Part shown: positions 1 to 12,700 of the stretch, piece by piece
Layout of the letters: each line of letters opens with the position of its first letter
Numbering within the stretch: the stretch's first letter is position 1
Source of the DNA: Puffinus mauretanicus
Lineage: Eukaryota > Chordata > Aves > Procellariiformes > Procellariidae
Assembly (NCBI GenBank): GCA_023333565.1
Contig: JAJKFH010000948.1
Coordinates: 1,860,001-1,924,000, forward strand
DNA: 64,000 nt
Direction: 5' to 3'
The notes under the pieces: generated by a model
The model's database searches: none
What the model was told of the DNA's origin: nothing
Seen by the model: the letters and a program-made list of their open reading frames with translations, nothing else
Made by a program: the position numbers and the translations under genes

Positions 1-859
1 TCCTAGTGAGCACACAGGACTAACAGTGACAATACAGTGACCAGCCACGTAGGTATTCTGAACACCCTTCTGACCACCTATGTGCTTGACTACAGTGCCA
101 AGCACTTTTTGCCGGTGGATTCTTTTTAGCGAGTCCAACTACATATAGATGTTCTTCATCTTCTCACCTACCCAGTAGAAAACAATTGCATCCAGATTTT
201 TCCAAGTTTGCCTGATAGCCATGAGCAAACCTCACCTGCCTCACTGTTGCAGCAATGATTATCAGGAGTCTGACATACCAGAGATCACAGACTTCTCTGA
301 TTAATGCAAAAACATCAGGCCTCACAGAGGGTTTGGAAAGGCTCCTTGGAGGTGCTGAGGATGAGTCAAAGGCCATGGCTGCTGTGCACATACCAGTAAC
401 ATAAGGAAGGTTAAAAGAAAAGTTCTGGAGGCAAAATATTGGTTGCTAGTAAAGAAGCAGAGAACTATGGTAGCGTTCCCAGAAATGCTCCCAAAACGAC
501 ACAGGTTGACAAGCAAAAGTTCAATAAGCAGCTAAGAAAATGTGTTAAAAAGGAAATTCAAAGAAACAGGGAAATTTTGGGATTAGGGAGGGAGCCCCTA
601 GAAGGTAGCTTAATCTAAACCAGAAAAGAATGAGTTTGCTGGCACTTCCAGAGGTCATAGGAAAACATTCAAACTGAAGAGGTTATAGAAACATAGTACG
701 TGGTTTAAGACAAGCAGTAATGTCATGGAGACCTGTAATTCTCAACTAAAGTAAGGGACAGAAGTTGATTAAACTCAAGCAAGAAGGAAATGGCAAAGAA
801 AAGCCAGAACAGACAGACTCTCTTTTTAAATATTTAGCAGAGAAATAGAACACCCATGT
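1..859. other. Unassigned intronic sequence
   Basis: AT-rich intronic DNA without a supportable gene or a repeat I can name. The part from about 500 to 850 is A-rich and lies next to the ancient CR1 that begins near 860. It could be a further, more decayed piece of that element, but I could not align it convincingly. Confidence 0.4.
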
Positions 860-2760
860 GAAAGCATACTTTCTTCTATATAAACACTAAAAGCCTAAGA
901 AGCTAGATGGAAGAACTAAAATGCCTGTTGTTAAAACATTATTTACACAATAGTCTTACTGAAAACTTGGTGGAAAAAAAGACCATCAGCAAAATACTGA
1001 AAAAGCAGAAAAGACTGAAAGCCATACACTCCAGCAGGGATTGAAGAAAGGCTTGTATTAACAATGTAGGAGAATCAACAAATAGCATAAAGTCCCTGAG
1101 AACCAAAAAACTAGACTGAACAGCAAAGGCTTATCAAAATAAATGACCTAGAGGACTGGTCATCCAACCAGGACGGAAACTATTTGAGATTCTGTGAAAT
1201 GCAGAAGAAAACACAACAAGTCAAGGGATACTTCAGTGACTCCCAGCTAGACTGGCTAAGGATCGCAATAGCAGATGGAAGCGGAGACAACTATGTTTCA
1301 TGCACAGCTGAAAAACAAAACAAACAAACAAACAAGCAAACAAGCAAACAAACAAAACACCCATACAAAAAAACCCACTCAATCTGAGCTCAAGAAGTGG
1401 AAAGAACCTGGTTCATAAAATATTACTATTGAGGAGCTGCTTTATAACAATGACAAAGCTTGTTAAGCAAACAAATGAAAAACAAAACCCAAACACTAAA
1501 ATTGAAAGGGGGAGCTAGAAGCTTACAGATTAAAATCTTTGTAGATGGCCTGAAGACGCTGTAAAACTCAGAGGCACAGGCCAAAAGCTAATCAATTCCC
1601 CAAAACGACTTGAGAAAGACCAAAACACAACCAGAATGCCTGAACAGCCAAGCAGTGAAGCTTCTAAAAACTATCTTTCAAAAAAAAAAAAGGGGTGGGA
1701 TAATAAAAAGGATCATAAAATTTATCAGGATTAATATAAAGACTCAATAATGCAGGTCAAGGAAAGAGCTTGAGAAGTCATTCTTAAGAGTATAAAAATA
1801 AGTAGTATATTCTTTTTGAAACTTAATCAGGAGTTGGCAGCCTGCTAAAGGGCTTCTAAGCAAACAGATGATGCAAGTATTAAAAAGAACAGTTAGAGAA
1901 GAACAGACTGCAGCAGAACGGGGTTGGTTTTTTTTTGTATCTGTGTTCAGCGTGGGGTAATTCTCATTCCAGAATATTCTATACAGGGGGAACACTTCAG
2001 ATGATCTGTCTCAAATTGAAGTATCGCCAGTATAAGGCATTACAGACAAAAACAAGAACATAAAATGTAAAAAGAATCACCACAAGCAGATAAGAGTTCA
2101 CCAGAAAGGGCCAATGGGACTCAAAGGAGATAGAGCTAAAACTGTAGTAACATGTAACCTCCACCCAAAAGTGCCCCAAAGACAGGAATGTGATGCGACG
2201 TCTGTCTCTCCTGGGAAAATTTGTTAAAAACAAAGGTCCCAAAGTGCCCACAAAAGTCCTCAGGAATCCTAGGGTATATGTTGTTCAGCATATCCATAAA
2301 CCATTTGGGAAAAGGGGTGAATAGCAATCTGTCAAAGATGAGGGCCAACTATGAAGAATTACAAAAGCATCTCATAATAGTCACTACTGAGCAAACAAAT
2401 GGCAAATGAATTTCAGTGGAGATGTGTGTGAAGTGATGCAGCTCAGACAAAACAATCCTAATTTTATACACATCAAAACAGGCTCTTGGTTGACTATTAA
2501 CACTTAGAAATTAAGATATTTGGTGTTTATCATAGGTAGAGCCACAAAAACATCACTTTGGTGCTCACTAGCAGTCAAAAAGCAACCCAAAATAGGGAAC
2601 ATAGGAAAAGAATAAACAAGAAAGAACATCATGATGCCACCTCAATGCATGATGAACACGCTAAACAATTCTGGTCCTACCACCACCACCACTTCCAAAT
2701 GAATACAAAAGAACTGGGAAAGATAGGTTTCCAAGGACGGTCAAAGCTGCAACACAGTGG
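860..2760 (+). mobile_element. Ancient, heavily decayed CR1/L3-like LINE, sense strand +
   Basis: Two stretches resemble old amniote CR1 ORF2. Around 875-930 the translation has the endonuclease start pattern (NT-SL-KMEELKCL, then TWW near 970 after a gap). Around 2395-2690 the DNA matches the region after the reverse-transcriptase core: a TGGCAAATG-type segment, then the segment leading to the 'LEYC' region. The middle is broken by stops, frameshifts, an A-rich insert and a CAAA repeat. No reading frame is intact. The element is much older than the CR1 copies at 5.2 and 8.9 kb. Both ends are uncertain, and it may be two fragments rather than one. Confidence 0.5.
1311..1358. repeat. (CAAA)n / (CAAG) simple repeat
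   Basis: About 48 bases of CAAA units with two CAAG variants, followed by CAAAACA. It interrupts the ancient CR1 and is probably expanded from an A-rich stretch in it. Confidence 0.9.
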
Positions 2761-5245
2761 CTAGATACTGATGGAGTAACATTTGTTTTTAAGGGTTCTC
2801 TTCTCTGCATGGAGTGAGTCCTTTGATACAGCTCTTTTGATTTTTAAAGGTAGTGTCCATCTCAGACCAACAGGGAACAACCTCCACTGGAGCTGCCTGC
2901 ATGCAAATGTGTAGCCGGGGAACCCCATGAGTCTGTGACCATTCCTACTGTATCGTATGCCATGGGATAGAGGACAGACACCTATACCTGCCAGAAACAT
3001 AATTATCAGAATCAGGGTGTGTGTGCTTGTAGATTTTATGTACATAAATATGCCCTGTGCAACCCCACGCACCCAACCTGAATGGTGAGCAGGTTTTCCT
3101 ATTTCTTTATACATTCTCATTTGCCACATTGGCAGTTTTCTCTCTCTTGATTTATTTTCCATCGATTTGTATCCTCTCATCTTGTTAACCACATGTCATA
3201 AAAAATCTGTCACTGCATACAACCATTTATTTAATAGGCTGGGGTTCAGAGGGCCCACAGCGGGTCAGGGAACGGGACTGTCATGCCTTTCGGCCACCCA
3301 GCACCATCTCAATCCTCTCCAGCTGGCAATTATCAAAAGCAGCTCTACTTTAAGACATTTAACAGCCTAAAGAGAAGAACAAGATGGTCCAACCCAGTTA
3401 CTAGTGGCTACAACAGTCAGCTGGTGCACTTATAAAACTGTCCTACCCGGTGACACTAGCTGGCAGCCACAGAAGATAAACCATGTCCCAGAGAGCAACG
3501 GCAGTTAATTACATTCTGCTCCCTTAAGTGTTCTCTTCAGAAGAGGGCTGAGACAATACGCAGCAAAGTGAGCAGAAGTTTGTACTTTGATGAAACTAAT
3601 TATTTCAGGCTCCAGAGCTAATTAGCACCTACTCATATCAATTAGATTATTTTTAATGTAAATGTAGTGATCAACATATCCTTCCTGCATGCTTTATTCT
3701 ACGTGTATTAGTTTTGAATTCCTCTCCAAAAATATGGCTTAATAACTAGCTTGTTTTCCAGATGTTCTCAACATCTTTCTCCTCTTACTATTAAAATAAT
3801 CTTAAAGAAACTCTCCAGTAAACACAGCTATTTATGCAACATCCCAAAATGTGGACACACAAAGATAAATAGAGTAAAACACTTATGAAAAATGTATGCT
3901 TTGCAGTTAAATATATTCAAAATATGTCATTGTTGAAAGAGCTCCATCAGTTAAACATTATGGATAATAACTTACTTCACAGGACTCAAAGACAGGTTTT
4001 TCAGATTAGCTGCACTGTTACACATATTACAAGTGAAATTATGGCCTTCCTTGTACCCATATAGACCCAAGGAAGTCAGAAATACTGAAGCACTCGTTCG
4101 ATTCTTTCAGTATTTAATACTGACAGTTACATACCTTGGCTGTCACTTTTAAATAGAAGCTAAAAGGTGGCTTACCCTCACTATTTTACTCCTGACATAA
4201 TAACTTAAGAATCTGGCTGTAATAAAGAAAAAATGTCAAGATGGAACTTGCTTAAAAGTAAGGATCACAAAATTTGAACGAGGGAGCACACGAGTTTCAG
4301 CACATGAGGAAACAGCGCTCATTTTAAAGGTCTGTTTAATGAAGCAAAAGGTAAGCTTAGGCTTCTTTCTCTACCGGGTCTTTTAAAAATACATTTTGCA
4401 AGAATATTCCACAGATTTAACGTATTGGCATAATAAGGTACCATGAAAAATAGTTTTAATATTGAAAAGTCATACTGTCATTGTGTAATTATTCTTCAAG
4501 TTTTTCCTAAGGTTTTGCAGTTACTTACTAAACACAGTTCTTATCGCAGAAAAGGTTCTTCAGGTTTACTCCCCTAACGACACTTTCCACACTCTCATAC
4601 GTGTCTCAGTTCAACTGACTTCAAACCAAAGAGATTTCTTACTTCATTTTTGACTCCAGGATCAGGCTCACGTTCTGCAATGGGTATCACTTCTATAATG
4701 ATAAAATTTCAAATAAAGGTAGCCAACATGTTAACTTACATTTGAAATACAACCTTGCCAAATAACATCTCTATAAAGGAGCGAAACTTCAGACGCATTC
4801 ATAGGAAATAGAGAAAAAAAATTTCTGCAAATCCAGGCATTTCTATTCAGTGCTAGCTGAGGGCTTATTTAACCAGTACTGTTACCCCATATCGTTAAGG
4901 CACAGGCAAGAAAATATTAAAAATCAAAGAAACCAAAAACCACCTGGTAAATTGTTTTAGTGTTAAACAGACATCATGCCACTTGAAGAAGTGTCTACAA
5001 TCCCACCATCTACCAGTGGCTTGGAAATTGCCTGGACTCACTGGGGCAGAAAACAAGCCAACTTTCTGGCACAAGCTAGTGGGGTGCCAGCGGGGATTAC
5101 AGGACCAGCTACTGGTCTGGCCAACCTACCACCTCCTAGGTCTTGACCAGGGTAGACTCTGTTCAGACCACCATGCCACTAGAAAGGTCCCCCATAGTGG
5201 GCTGCATCAAAGAAAGGGAATCCATCCACCTGCCAGGGTATATAA
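2761..5245. other. Intronic sequence, no gene recognised
   Basis: Mostly AT-rich single-copy-looking DNA. A minus-strand open frame at 2761-3192 (143 codons) matches no family I know and is compatible with chance. Nothing looks like an exon with splice sites in an ADCY2 frame. Conserved non-coding elements could be hidden here, but one sequence alone does not show them. Confidence 0.5.
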
Positions 5246-5668
5246 AGCAAGAGGAGCGACTTATGAGGAGCGGCTGAGGGGACTGGGGTTCTTTGGTCTG
5301 CAGAAAAGGAGGCTGAGGGGAGACCTCATCGCGCTCTACAACTACCTGAAAGGAGGTTGTAGTGAGGTGGGTGTCAGTCTCTTCTCCCAAGTAACGAGTG
5401 ATAGGACCAGAGGAAATGGCCTCAAGTTGCACCAGGGGAGGTTTAGATTGGATATCAGGAAAAATTTCTTCACCGAAAGGGTTGTCAAGCCTTGGAACAG
5501 GCTGCCCAGGGAAGTGGTTGAGTCCCCATCCCTGGAGGTATTTAAAAGACCTGTAGATGTGGCGCTTAGGGACATGGTTTAGCGGTGGACTTGGCAGTGT
5601 TAGGTTTATGATTGGACTCAATGATCTTAAGGGTCTTTTCCAACCTAAATGATTCTATGATTCTATGA
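5246..5668 (+). mobile_element. CR1 LINE, 5'-truncated, young subfamily
   Basis: The insert carries only the C-terminal end of ORF2 plus the 3' UTR. The frame reads [11 protein letters not shown], then a [13 protein letters not shown] block, then RLDIRKNFF and [10 protein letters not shown], and stops at TAG near 5580. A short 3' UTR ends in two ATTCTATG units at about 5652-5668, the hallmark of CR1 tails. It is the same subfamily as the copies at 8865 and 62208. The open frame that appears to begin at 4983 is non-CR1 sequence running into the element. The orientation is opposite to ADCY2. Confidence 0.93.
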
Positions 5669-8600
5669 GAGCAGGAGCACTAGCAAGCACATGCTGAGCC
5701 AAGTTCAAAGAGCATCTGTTTTCCTAACACACCTCTCAGGAGAAATAAGGTGTCCGAGTCTTCAGCCTGAATTCAGTCTTGCTGGAAAAGGAGCTGGGGG
5801 AATCAGCCCTCCTAGGATTTTCCTGCAGGGCTGACCACAGTACTAGCAAATTGGAGACATGGATGGGGAAATTTTACCTGGAATGGAAGGGCAGCAATCC
5901 CACTTACCCAGTCAGTGGGCAGGTCCACTGTGCATGCCATAGCATTTGGGTTTTTCAAGAGGTCCCACAGCACGCAGTTCAGCCGCCTGAGGAGGCAGGT
6001 GGAAAAAGCAAGTTCTAACTACTTTTGCAAACCCCAGTGAGTGGCTCTGAAAAGCCATCAGTCCACATGGGATCTCATGGGACTATCCAGTGATCAAACA
6101 CTAGACTGGTTGCACCTGAAGCTATAAGGGAAACACATCTGGGCCAGAGCACATCTTACCCCATCTGCCCTCTGGAGCACACTCTGAGCATGCAACCAGA
6201 AGCCATTGCTCCTGCACTCTGCCCCACATCTTACAGGTTAGAGAAACTTCAAAACTAGAACTTCAAAACGGATGGTGGAAGAAGTGGATGCTCAGACAAC
6301 AGACCTGAGGGCAAGGCTGAGAGGCCAGTGGTGATGGGTGCTGCTTCCTCAGCTTCTCCCAGACACAAGTCTGGAACAGGTTCTCACCAGGAACAGCAAG
6401 GGACTTTTATATTACATAGGCACCGTTAAGAACAAGAGTTCTGTTTAGGGAGAAGAGATAAAGAAAATGTTTCTATACAAGTTGGAGAAACAGACAACTG
6501 GGAGGATAAGTGTAGAGACAGCCTCACACTCCTCTGCGCAGATGGTGCAATAGTCCCTTGAATTTTCAGCATCATCTGAAAAAGGTTCAGTGTCCGGGGG
6601 TTGCTTATTCAAGATACAAAAATAAAAGATCTGGAGAAGGAAATGTGTGGAGCTGTTTTTTTTCAATAGGATCAGGCGTGATGCTCAAAGAAAAACAGAG
6701 AAGGCAGGGAAAAGGGGCAGAACTGTGCTAATTCGCTTATTGTGGGGTCCAGATACCCAAAACCAGAAGTTTAACCTGTTGGCATCTTCTCATCGTCACA
6801 TATCAATAAGGCTTGAGGTGACTCAGTTCTTTCTGAAATATGCAGAAGCCACTGTGGCAGCACTTAGCTTGTTTGGGACCACAGCTTGGCTATGACTGGG
6901 GATGTAGGCACAGGATGAAACACTACCGGTGTTCAGCTGCACTTTGTTCTCATGATGCTGGCACAGCCAGCCGCTCAAGAGATTTGCAGATCACTTCTAT
7001 CTATGTTAAATGTCCATGCCACCATCAACTTGGAGTGATGCACGGTGCAGTCTGGAAGATTCCAGTGACTGCTACCATTATAACGAGGAGAAGTTTTCTT
7101 ATTTGCAGCATAAACATAGGGACAGTGATCTCTGGTTAATGTCCTTAATCTAGGAGACCTTTTGAAGGCTCAACCAAAGAAAGCTATTCACCATTTTTAT
7201 AGGAGTTATAAAATCCCCACAAATGGGTCAGATATCTTTGTCCACAACAAGGAACTTAAAACCAATTAAAAAATTTTAAGCAAGATAAGCAGACAGGTAT
7301 TCACAGGTCCACGGCAGATCCACTATGAAGTTACCAATACATGATTTGTGAATCCATATACCTGGCTTGATGCTGATAAAGACAGCAGACAATCGTAGCC
7401 CAATCCATCATCTGTCTTATTCCCATTGCACCTCAGTAAACACAGCTCTAGTCGGTACATTATTTGTCATTTTTGTCAGCTGCAGTAATGATTAGGAGTT
7501 GTGGATCCACCGTTTTGAGTCACAATTTCTGACATTAAATAAGCTTTCCATTGCCAGGGTATCCACAAAACTTTAATTTATTAAGATTACAGTTCAAGGC
7601 TAAGTATTTTTCCAACATAGCCATACCTATGGGTTCATCCAGTTTTTATTCAGCGATCAGGTTATTCAATATGAAGAATGAAACAGAGGTATGCAAAGTG
7701 AGGTTGCCACCGGCACCTCATTATCTTGATGGCTCTTTGTTTCCAGGCTTGCTAAGGAAACAAATGGCAAATGAGACAAGCTCTTAGCAGCATTAAAAGT
7801 AACCACAGATGTACTGGGAGTGTCATTAGCAAATGAAACAAGAAAAGGCCCAGACTAATGTAGTACCAAGGAATGAAACCAAACACAAAGCTAGGCAATT
7901 CCTGCTTCAGACAGGAAGGTGCAGCAACCTTTACAGGCCTGTCTAAAGAGGTAATACTGGCTACAGAAGTCATGCTCAGACAACCAAAGATACTACTGGA
8001 AGGAACATTTGGCAGGGACAGCAATATCCTGAGACTGTATCAAATAGCCAGCCACTATAGCTGCCAAATAGCCAGCAACTATAGCTGGAAGAATATATTG
8101 TAATATTATGGTGCCTAGAGACAAGAAAAAAAATTAGAAACATAGGATTTCCTCATGGAACATTTTTATAGGGGACTTGAAAGCAGAACTGTATGCTCAA
8201 TTATAGCTGGAATTATGGAAAGGAAAGGCATTATAAATACACTAATGTTTGTTTTGAATTCTTCCTCATCTTGGTAGCAGCAATAATCTGGCAGAATGAG
8301 TTTAAGAAGAGGTAGGATACCTCCTGGGCACAACCACCACAGCATCAAGCATGCAAACAACCCTGTCTCTGCTTGTCCTTCAATTAGTGAGGATTTTCCT
8401 ACTTCATTACCTCTGCTGTGACTTAGCTTTCTTTGTGGGGGAATGGATATGCTGGAGTTTGAAAACAGTATAGCAGAAGGTTTGGCTCACTTTCAGTCTG
8501 CAAGGATTCCAAGGAATGCTTTCAGACCTTGGGTATTCTTGGACTTTGGGAAGACAGGTGGTGCTCTTGAACCAAAAAAAGCTTTAAAAACACAGGGCTG

Positions 8601-8864
8601 ATCTCAAAAGATTTCCAAAAATTGAGAGTACAAGTGAACTTACAATATGACTGTATTATTCTATGCAATTAGGTTATAACAGAGCATCTCACGAATAGGG
8701 ATATAACATCACCACAATGTCAGTGTGGTGACCTTCCGGTGTGGATGGATGACTTTTTCAGATCCAGAGTACTGATGAGAACATTACCAGAAGCATGCAG
8801 CAGACGCCTTTATGCAGACACCTAATCACTTGAGACACTGCGATGAGAATGATGGAACATGTCC
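5669..8864. other. Intronic sequence, no gene recognised
   Basis: There are several open frames of 60-100 codons (for example 6840-7139 on + and 7752-8024 on -). None has a recognisable domain, start context or splice structure. A small 24-bp duplication lies at 8041-8088. Confidence 0.5.
8041..8088. repeat. 24-bp tandem duplication
   Basis: Two adjacent 24-base units beginning CAAATAGCCAGC differ at two positions, which suggests a local duplication. Confidence 0.85.
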
Positions 8865-9744
8865 CAACCAAGTTGGGTGGGAGTGTTGATCTGCTCAAGA
8901 GTAGGAAGGCTCTGCAGAGGGACCTGGACAGGCTGGATCGATGGTCAGAGGCCAATTGTATGAGATTCAACAAGGCCAAGTGCCGGGTCCTGCACTTGGG
9001 TCACAACAACCCCAGACAACGCTACAGGCTTGGGGAAGAGTGGCTGGAAAGCTGCCCAGAGGAAAAGGACCTGGGGGTGCTGGTCGACAGCCGGCTGAAC
9101 AGGAGCCGGCAGTGTGCGCAGGTGGCCAAGAAGGCCAATGGCATCCTGGCCTGTATCAGAAATAGTGTGGCCAGCAGGAGTAGGGAGGTGATCGTGCCCC
9201 TGTACTCAGCACTGGTGAGGCCGCACCTCGAATACTGTGTTCACTTTTGGGCCCCTCACTACAAGAAGGACATGGAGGTGCTGGAGCGTGTCCAGAGAAG
9301 GGCAACGAAGCTGGTGAAGGGCCTGGAGCACAAGTCTTATGAGGAGCGGCTGAGGGAACTGGGGTTGTTTAGCCTGGAGAAGAGGAGGCTCAGGGGAGAC
9401 CTCATCGCGCTCTACAACTACCTGAAAGGAGGTTGTAGTGAGGTGGGTGTTGGTCTCTTCTCCCAAGTAACTAGCGATAGGACAAGAGGCAATGGCCTCA
9501 AATTGCGCCAAGGGAGGTTTAGACTAGACATTAGGAAAAATTTCTTTACTGAAAGAGTGGTCAGGCCTTGGAACAGGCTGCCCAGGAAAGTGGTTGAGTC
9601 ATCATCCCTGGAAGTATTTAAAAGACGTGTAGATGAGGTGCTTAGGGACATGGTGTAGTGGGCACGGTGGTGTTGGGTTGATGGTTGGACTCGATGATCC
9701 TAGAGGTCTTTTCCAACTTTAATGATTCTATGATTCTATGATTC
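8865..9744 (+). mobile_element. CR1 LINE, 5'-truncated, young, with open ORF2 C-terminus
   Basis: Homology begins just after the FADDTKLGG region of reverse transcriptase, at the LGGSVDLL residues. It continues in one open frame of about 264 codons to the TAG at 9656-9658. Landmarks in order are [75 protein letters not shown] and [14 protein letters not shown]. The short 3' UTR ends in ATTCTATG units at about 9724-9744. The YADD catalytic core is absent, so the copy cannot move by itself. The lack of any stop or frameshift marks a recent insertion. The strand is opposite to ADCY2. About 30 bases of flanking sequence precede the homology in the same open frame. Confidence 0.95.
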
Positions 9745-12700
9745 GAAAGCTACTTTTTCCACATGGACTTGAAGACTTTTCCCCCTCCATTTCAGGATGA
9801 GATTCTGATCGTGGAAATCTGGAAGAGTTTGGCTGATGTCTAGTTTTTACCAGAAGCAGCAAGGATTTCTTTTAGACAGAGTAAGACCAATTAGAGGGAG
9901 GGAGGATTTGCTGTCATTCTGACCAAGGGCCCAAAGAAATGGCACACCCCAGTTCAAGCCCCAGGAGGCTTACAGGACTCTTCTGATCCTCTTCTCTTTG
10001 CACAGAGACAGTTCCCTGCCAGCCAGGTTGGCAGCTAAAAAGTCTTAATGTGTTCCTTCAGAATGAGGCAGCTGCCTCTACTTCCATGCAGGATCAGCTG
10101 AAGGTAAATTCAGTTAGTCTGACGCCAGAAAACCACTTCCTGCAGAATGTACATCTGCCATGTTGCACATTCACGTCCCTACTTAATTGTACTCCCCCTT
10201 TAAGAATGATTGCCTACTCCCATTTCTGCTACAGAAGGTATTTGGGCATGTCAGTGATGTAGGTGTGCAGCCAACCTTTAGTTTCTTGGATTTATGAATC
10301 AGTAGAAAGGTTCAGGAATCATAACTGAGCCTACCTTTTCAGGAACTTTGAAGAAGAGGCTGAAGTAATATCTCTGCTTCACAGACAATGATTAGGCAGC
10401 TAACCCAAAGCCATCTCATGGTGCTTTAGAAGAGGGAAGGCATCAGAATGCCCCATTGTAGAAGCACTTTTCACTCAACACATGCTCCACTTGGCCAATG
10501 ATGTCATCAAGAAGCATGCAGCTCCACATCAACATCAACACATCGACAACCACATCTTAAGAGCTTTACCAGGTCACATGTAGCAGCAAGGATCCGGGAC
10601 AGAGATAAGGGCTGCAGACTAGTGTTAAACACCACATAGCAGGCTTGCAGTCTTTGAGCAAAGGGCACGGGCCAGTCTAAAAGAAAACACGTATATCTGG
10701 CAGCAGATTGGTAGACCTTGAGTTTTGGGAAAAGGGACAGAAAGAAGATCTTGACAGACTTAGGTCTTCTCCCACTTACGCTACAAGTGCTAAAAGATTC
10801 TGATATCCCTGAACTGTAGGTTTTTATTGAAGCCTGTATCTATGGACTGGGCACTCTTCATGTCTAGAAAATACATGGACAAAGGAAAGTTATGGCCTTC
10901 CAATAAATTGTACAATTTGGGTGTCATCTTACAATTTACATTGTAAATTGTACAATCTGGGGTGTTTTCAGTCAGAGTTTTGTTTAACCACGTAATAAAC
11001 AAAACATCACAACTGCAGATATTTCAGACACACTCACATTTTACATTATGAATTTAGAAATGGCATTTTTTTTTCTCCTACAAATTGCAGTTATAATAGA
11101 TATGCTCTGGCCAGAGACAAGACTGTTTTAGATACCACTAAAAATGGTCATAAGTTTTTAGTACTAAAAAGGGAGAGGGGGGCAAATAATGAGTTTGTCT
11201 ACATATTATATTGAAAGAACAAGACAATAACGAGACAGAAAATGAAGCTAACCTCTGGCACTTCTAAGCACTGGAAGGCTTTCACAGCTTTGGGAAAATA
11301 ATTTACTCTCTATCGATTAAAGCAGCAGCTAAAATGGATGACTGATCTCAGTTTGAGAGTTTTCAGTTCACAACAGGTACAGAAAAATACAGAGGATACT
11401 TTGACACAGGAAATTCAAAGGTTGATACTATCACTGCACTATTTAAAACTCCAAGCTCTGAATGGTCATCTTTCAAGCAGACTTTGGGAGTCTTATATCT
11501 AGTGTTTGAGAAGATAGGGTGCTTAATTCCAAAGGTCAAAATCACAATAATTTTCTGAAACAAACAAAAGCAAAATCTCCCAAGAAACCTCTCTCAGTAA
11601 CGATAGCAGTACATTGTCTGAAAGAAAAGAAATCAGATTTCCAGGCACACTTTGTAAGTAATCTTCTTTACTGTAATTTTGCAACAGCTTTTATAAATTT
11701 TTCATCTGAAATCAGGAAGGCTACAGCTCGTATTCTGACAGGTTGAAATAGCTGAGTAAGTGGAATACATCCCCGTGTGGTTGGCTGTGTTTGGGAACAC
11801 TTAAGAATACATTGCCAAAAAAAAAAAAAAAGGCAACTCAGACATTACAGTGATATATTTTAACAACCAAATAAAAAATTAAAATAGAAGGAAAGCCTCT
11901 CACTTCCATTGGTTTCAGGGTTTTTTTAAGAAAGCCTAGAACATAAAAACGGTTCATGCTTCACAAATATCCATTTTTTCTAAACAATGTCTGATCCCCC
12001 GTTCCACGTTCTAAGCTGTTCTTTGAAGTACGAGTGAGAAATAGAAATCGAGTGTTATGGTGAGTCATTTTGGAGTTTTGTTTCCACAACAGGCTTAAGT
12101 AATTTTCAGTAAAATCTTAACTGCTTTGTACGAAATCTAAAGGAAACAACTGTTAAGAAAGATTTCCTTTAACTTCAAATGCACAGCACAGACCTACACA
12201 GAACTACCCCACTTCACTTCTATTGAGCCTCCTTTACAAAATTAAATCTTCTGTCAAAACAATCGCATATTACTGGATGTGCAAAATAAAGACAAGGATA
12301 TTAATATTGGCTCTTGTGGCTCAGGCACTCATAACTGCTTGCCCCTTTTATATCATCAGGCACCAAAAAAATGACTAAGATTCCACAGCTATATAAAAAG
12401 AGTATTCTTTATTCAGGTGCGGGAGAAACAGACCTAAACTTTCAGGAATATTTTAATCACAAACGCAACCAGAGCTAGACTATAATAAAACGCTTTTAGG
12501 TGAAACTCTGGGCAGGGCTCCAAAGGATTCTGCCCAACATCCTGTGGCTGGAAGTCTGTACAGGCAAGCTTTCTCTCTGCCTGAAGTTGCTTTCATCCGT
12601 TGACTGGAAACTTGAAGGATGAACCCCACCTCTCTCTCCACTCACCCCTCCAGTTGTTAGCCACAGGAAGATAAAGGCTCAGGAAAAAGGTTTTAAAAGC

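Noticed and set aside
4983..5582. 199-codon plus-strand open frame as a possible gene
   Set aside because: Its second half is the CR1 ORF2 C-terminus; the first half is flanking sequence that happens to be open and has no domain.
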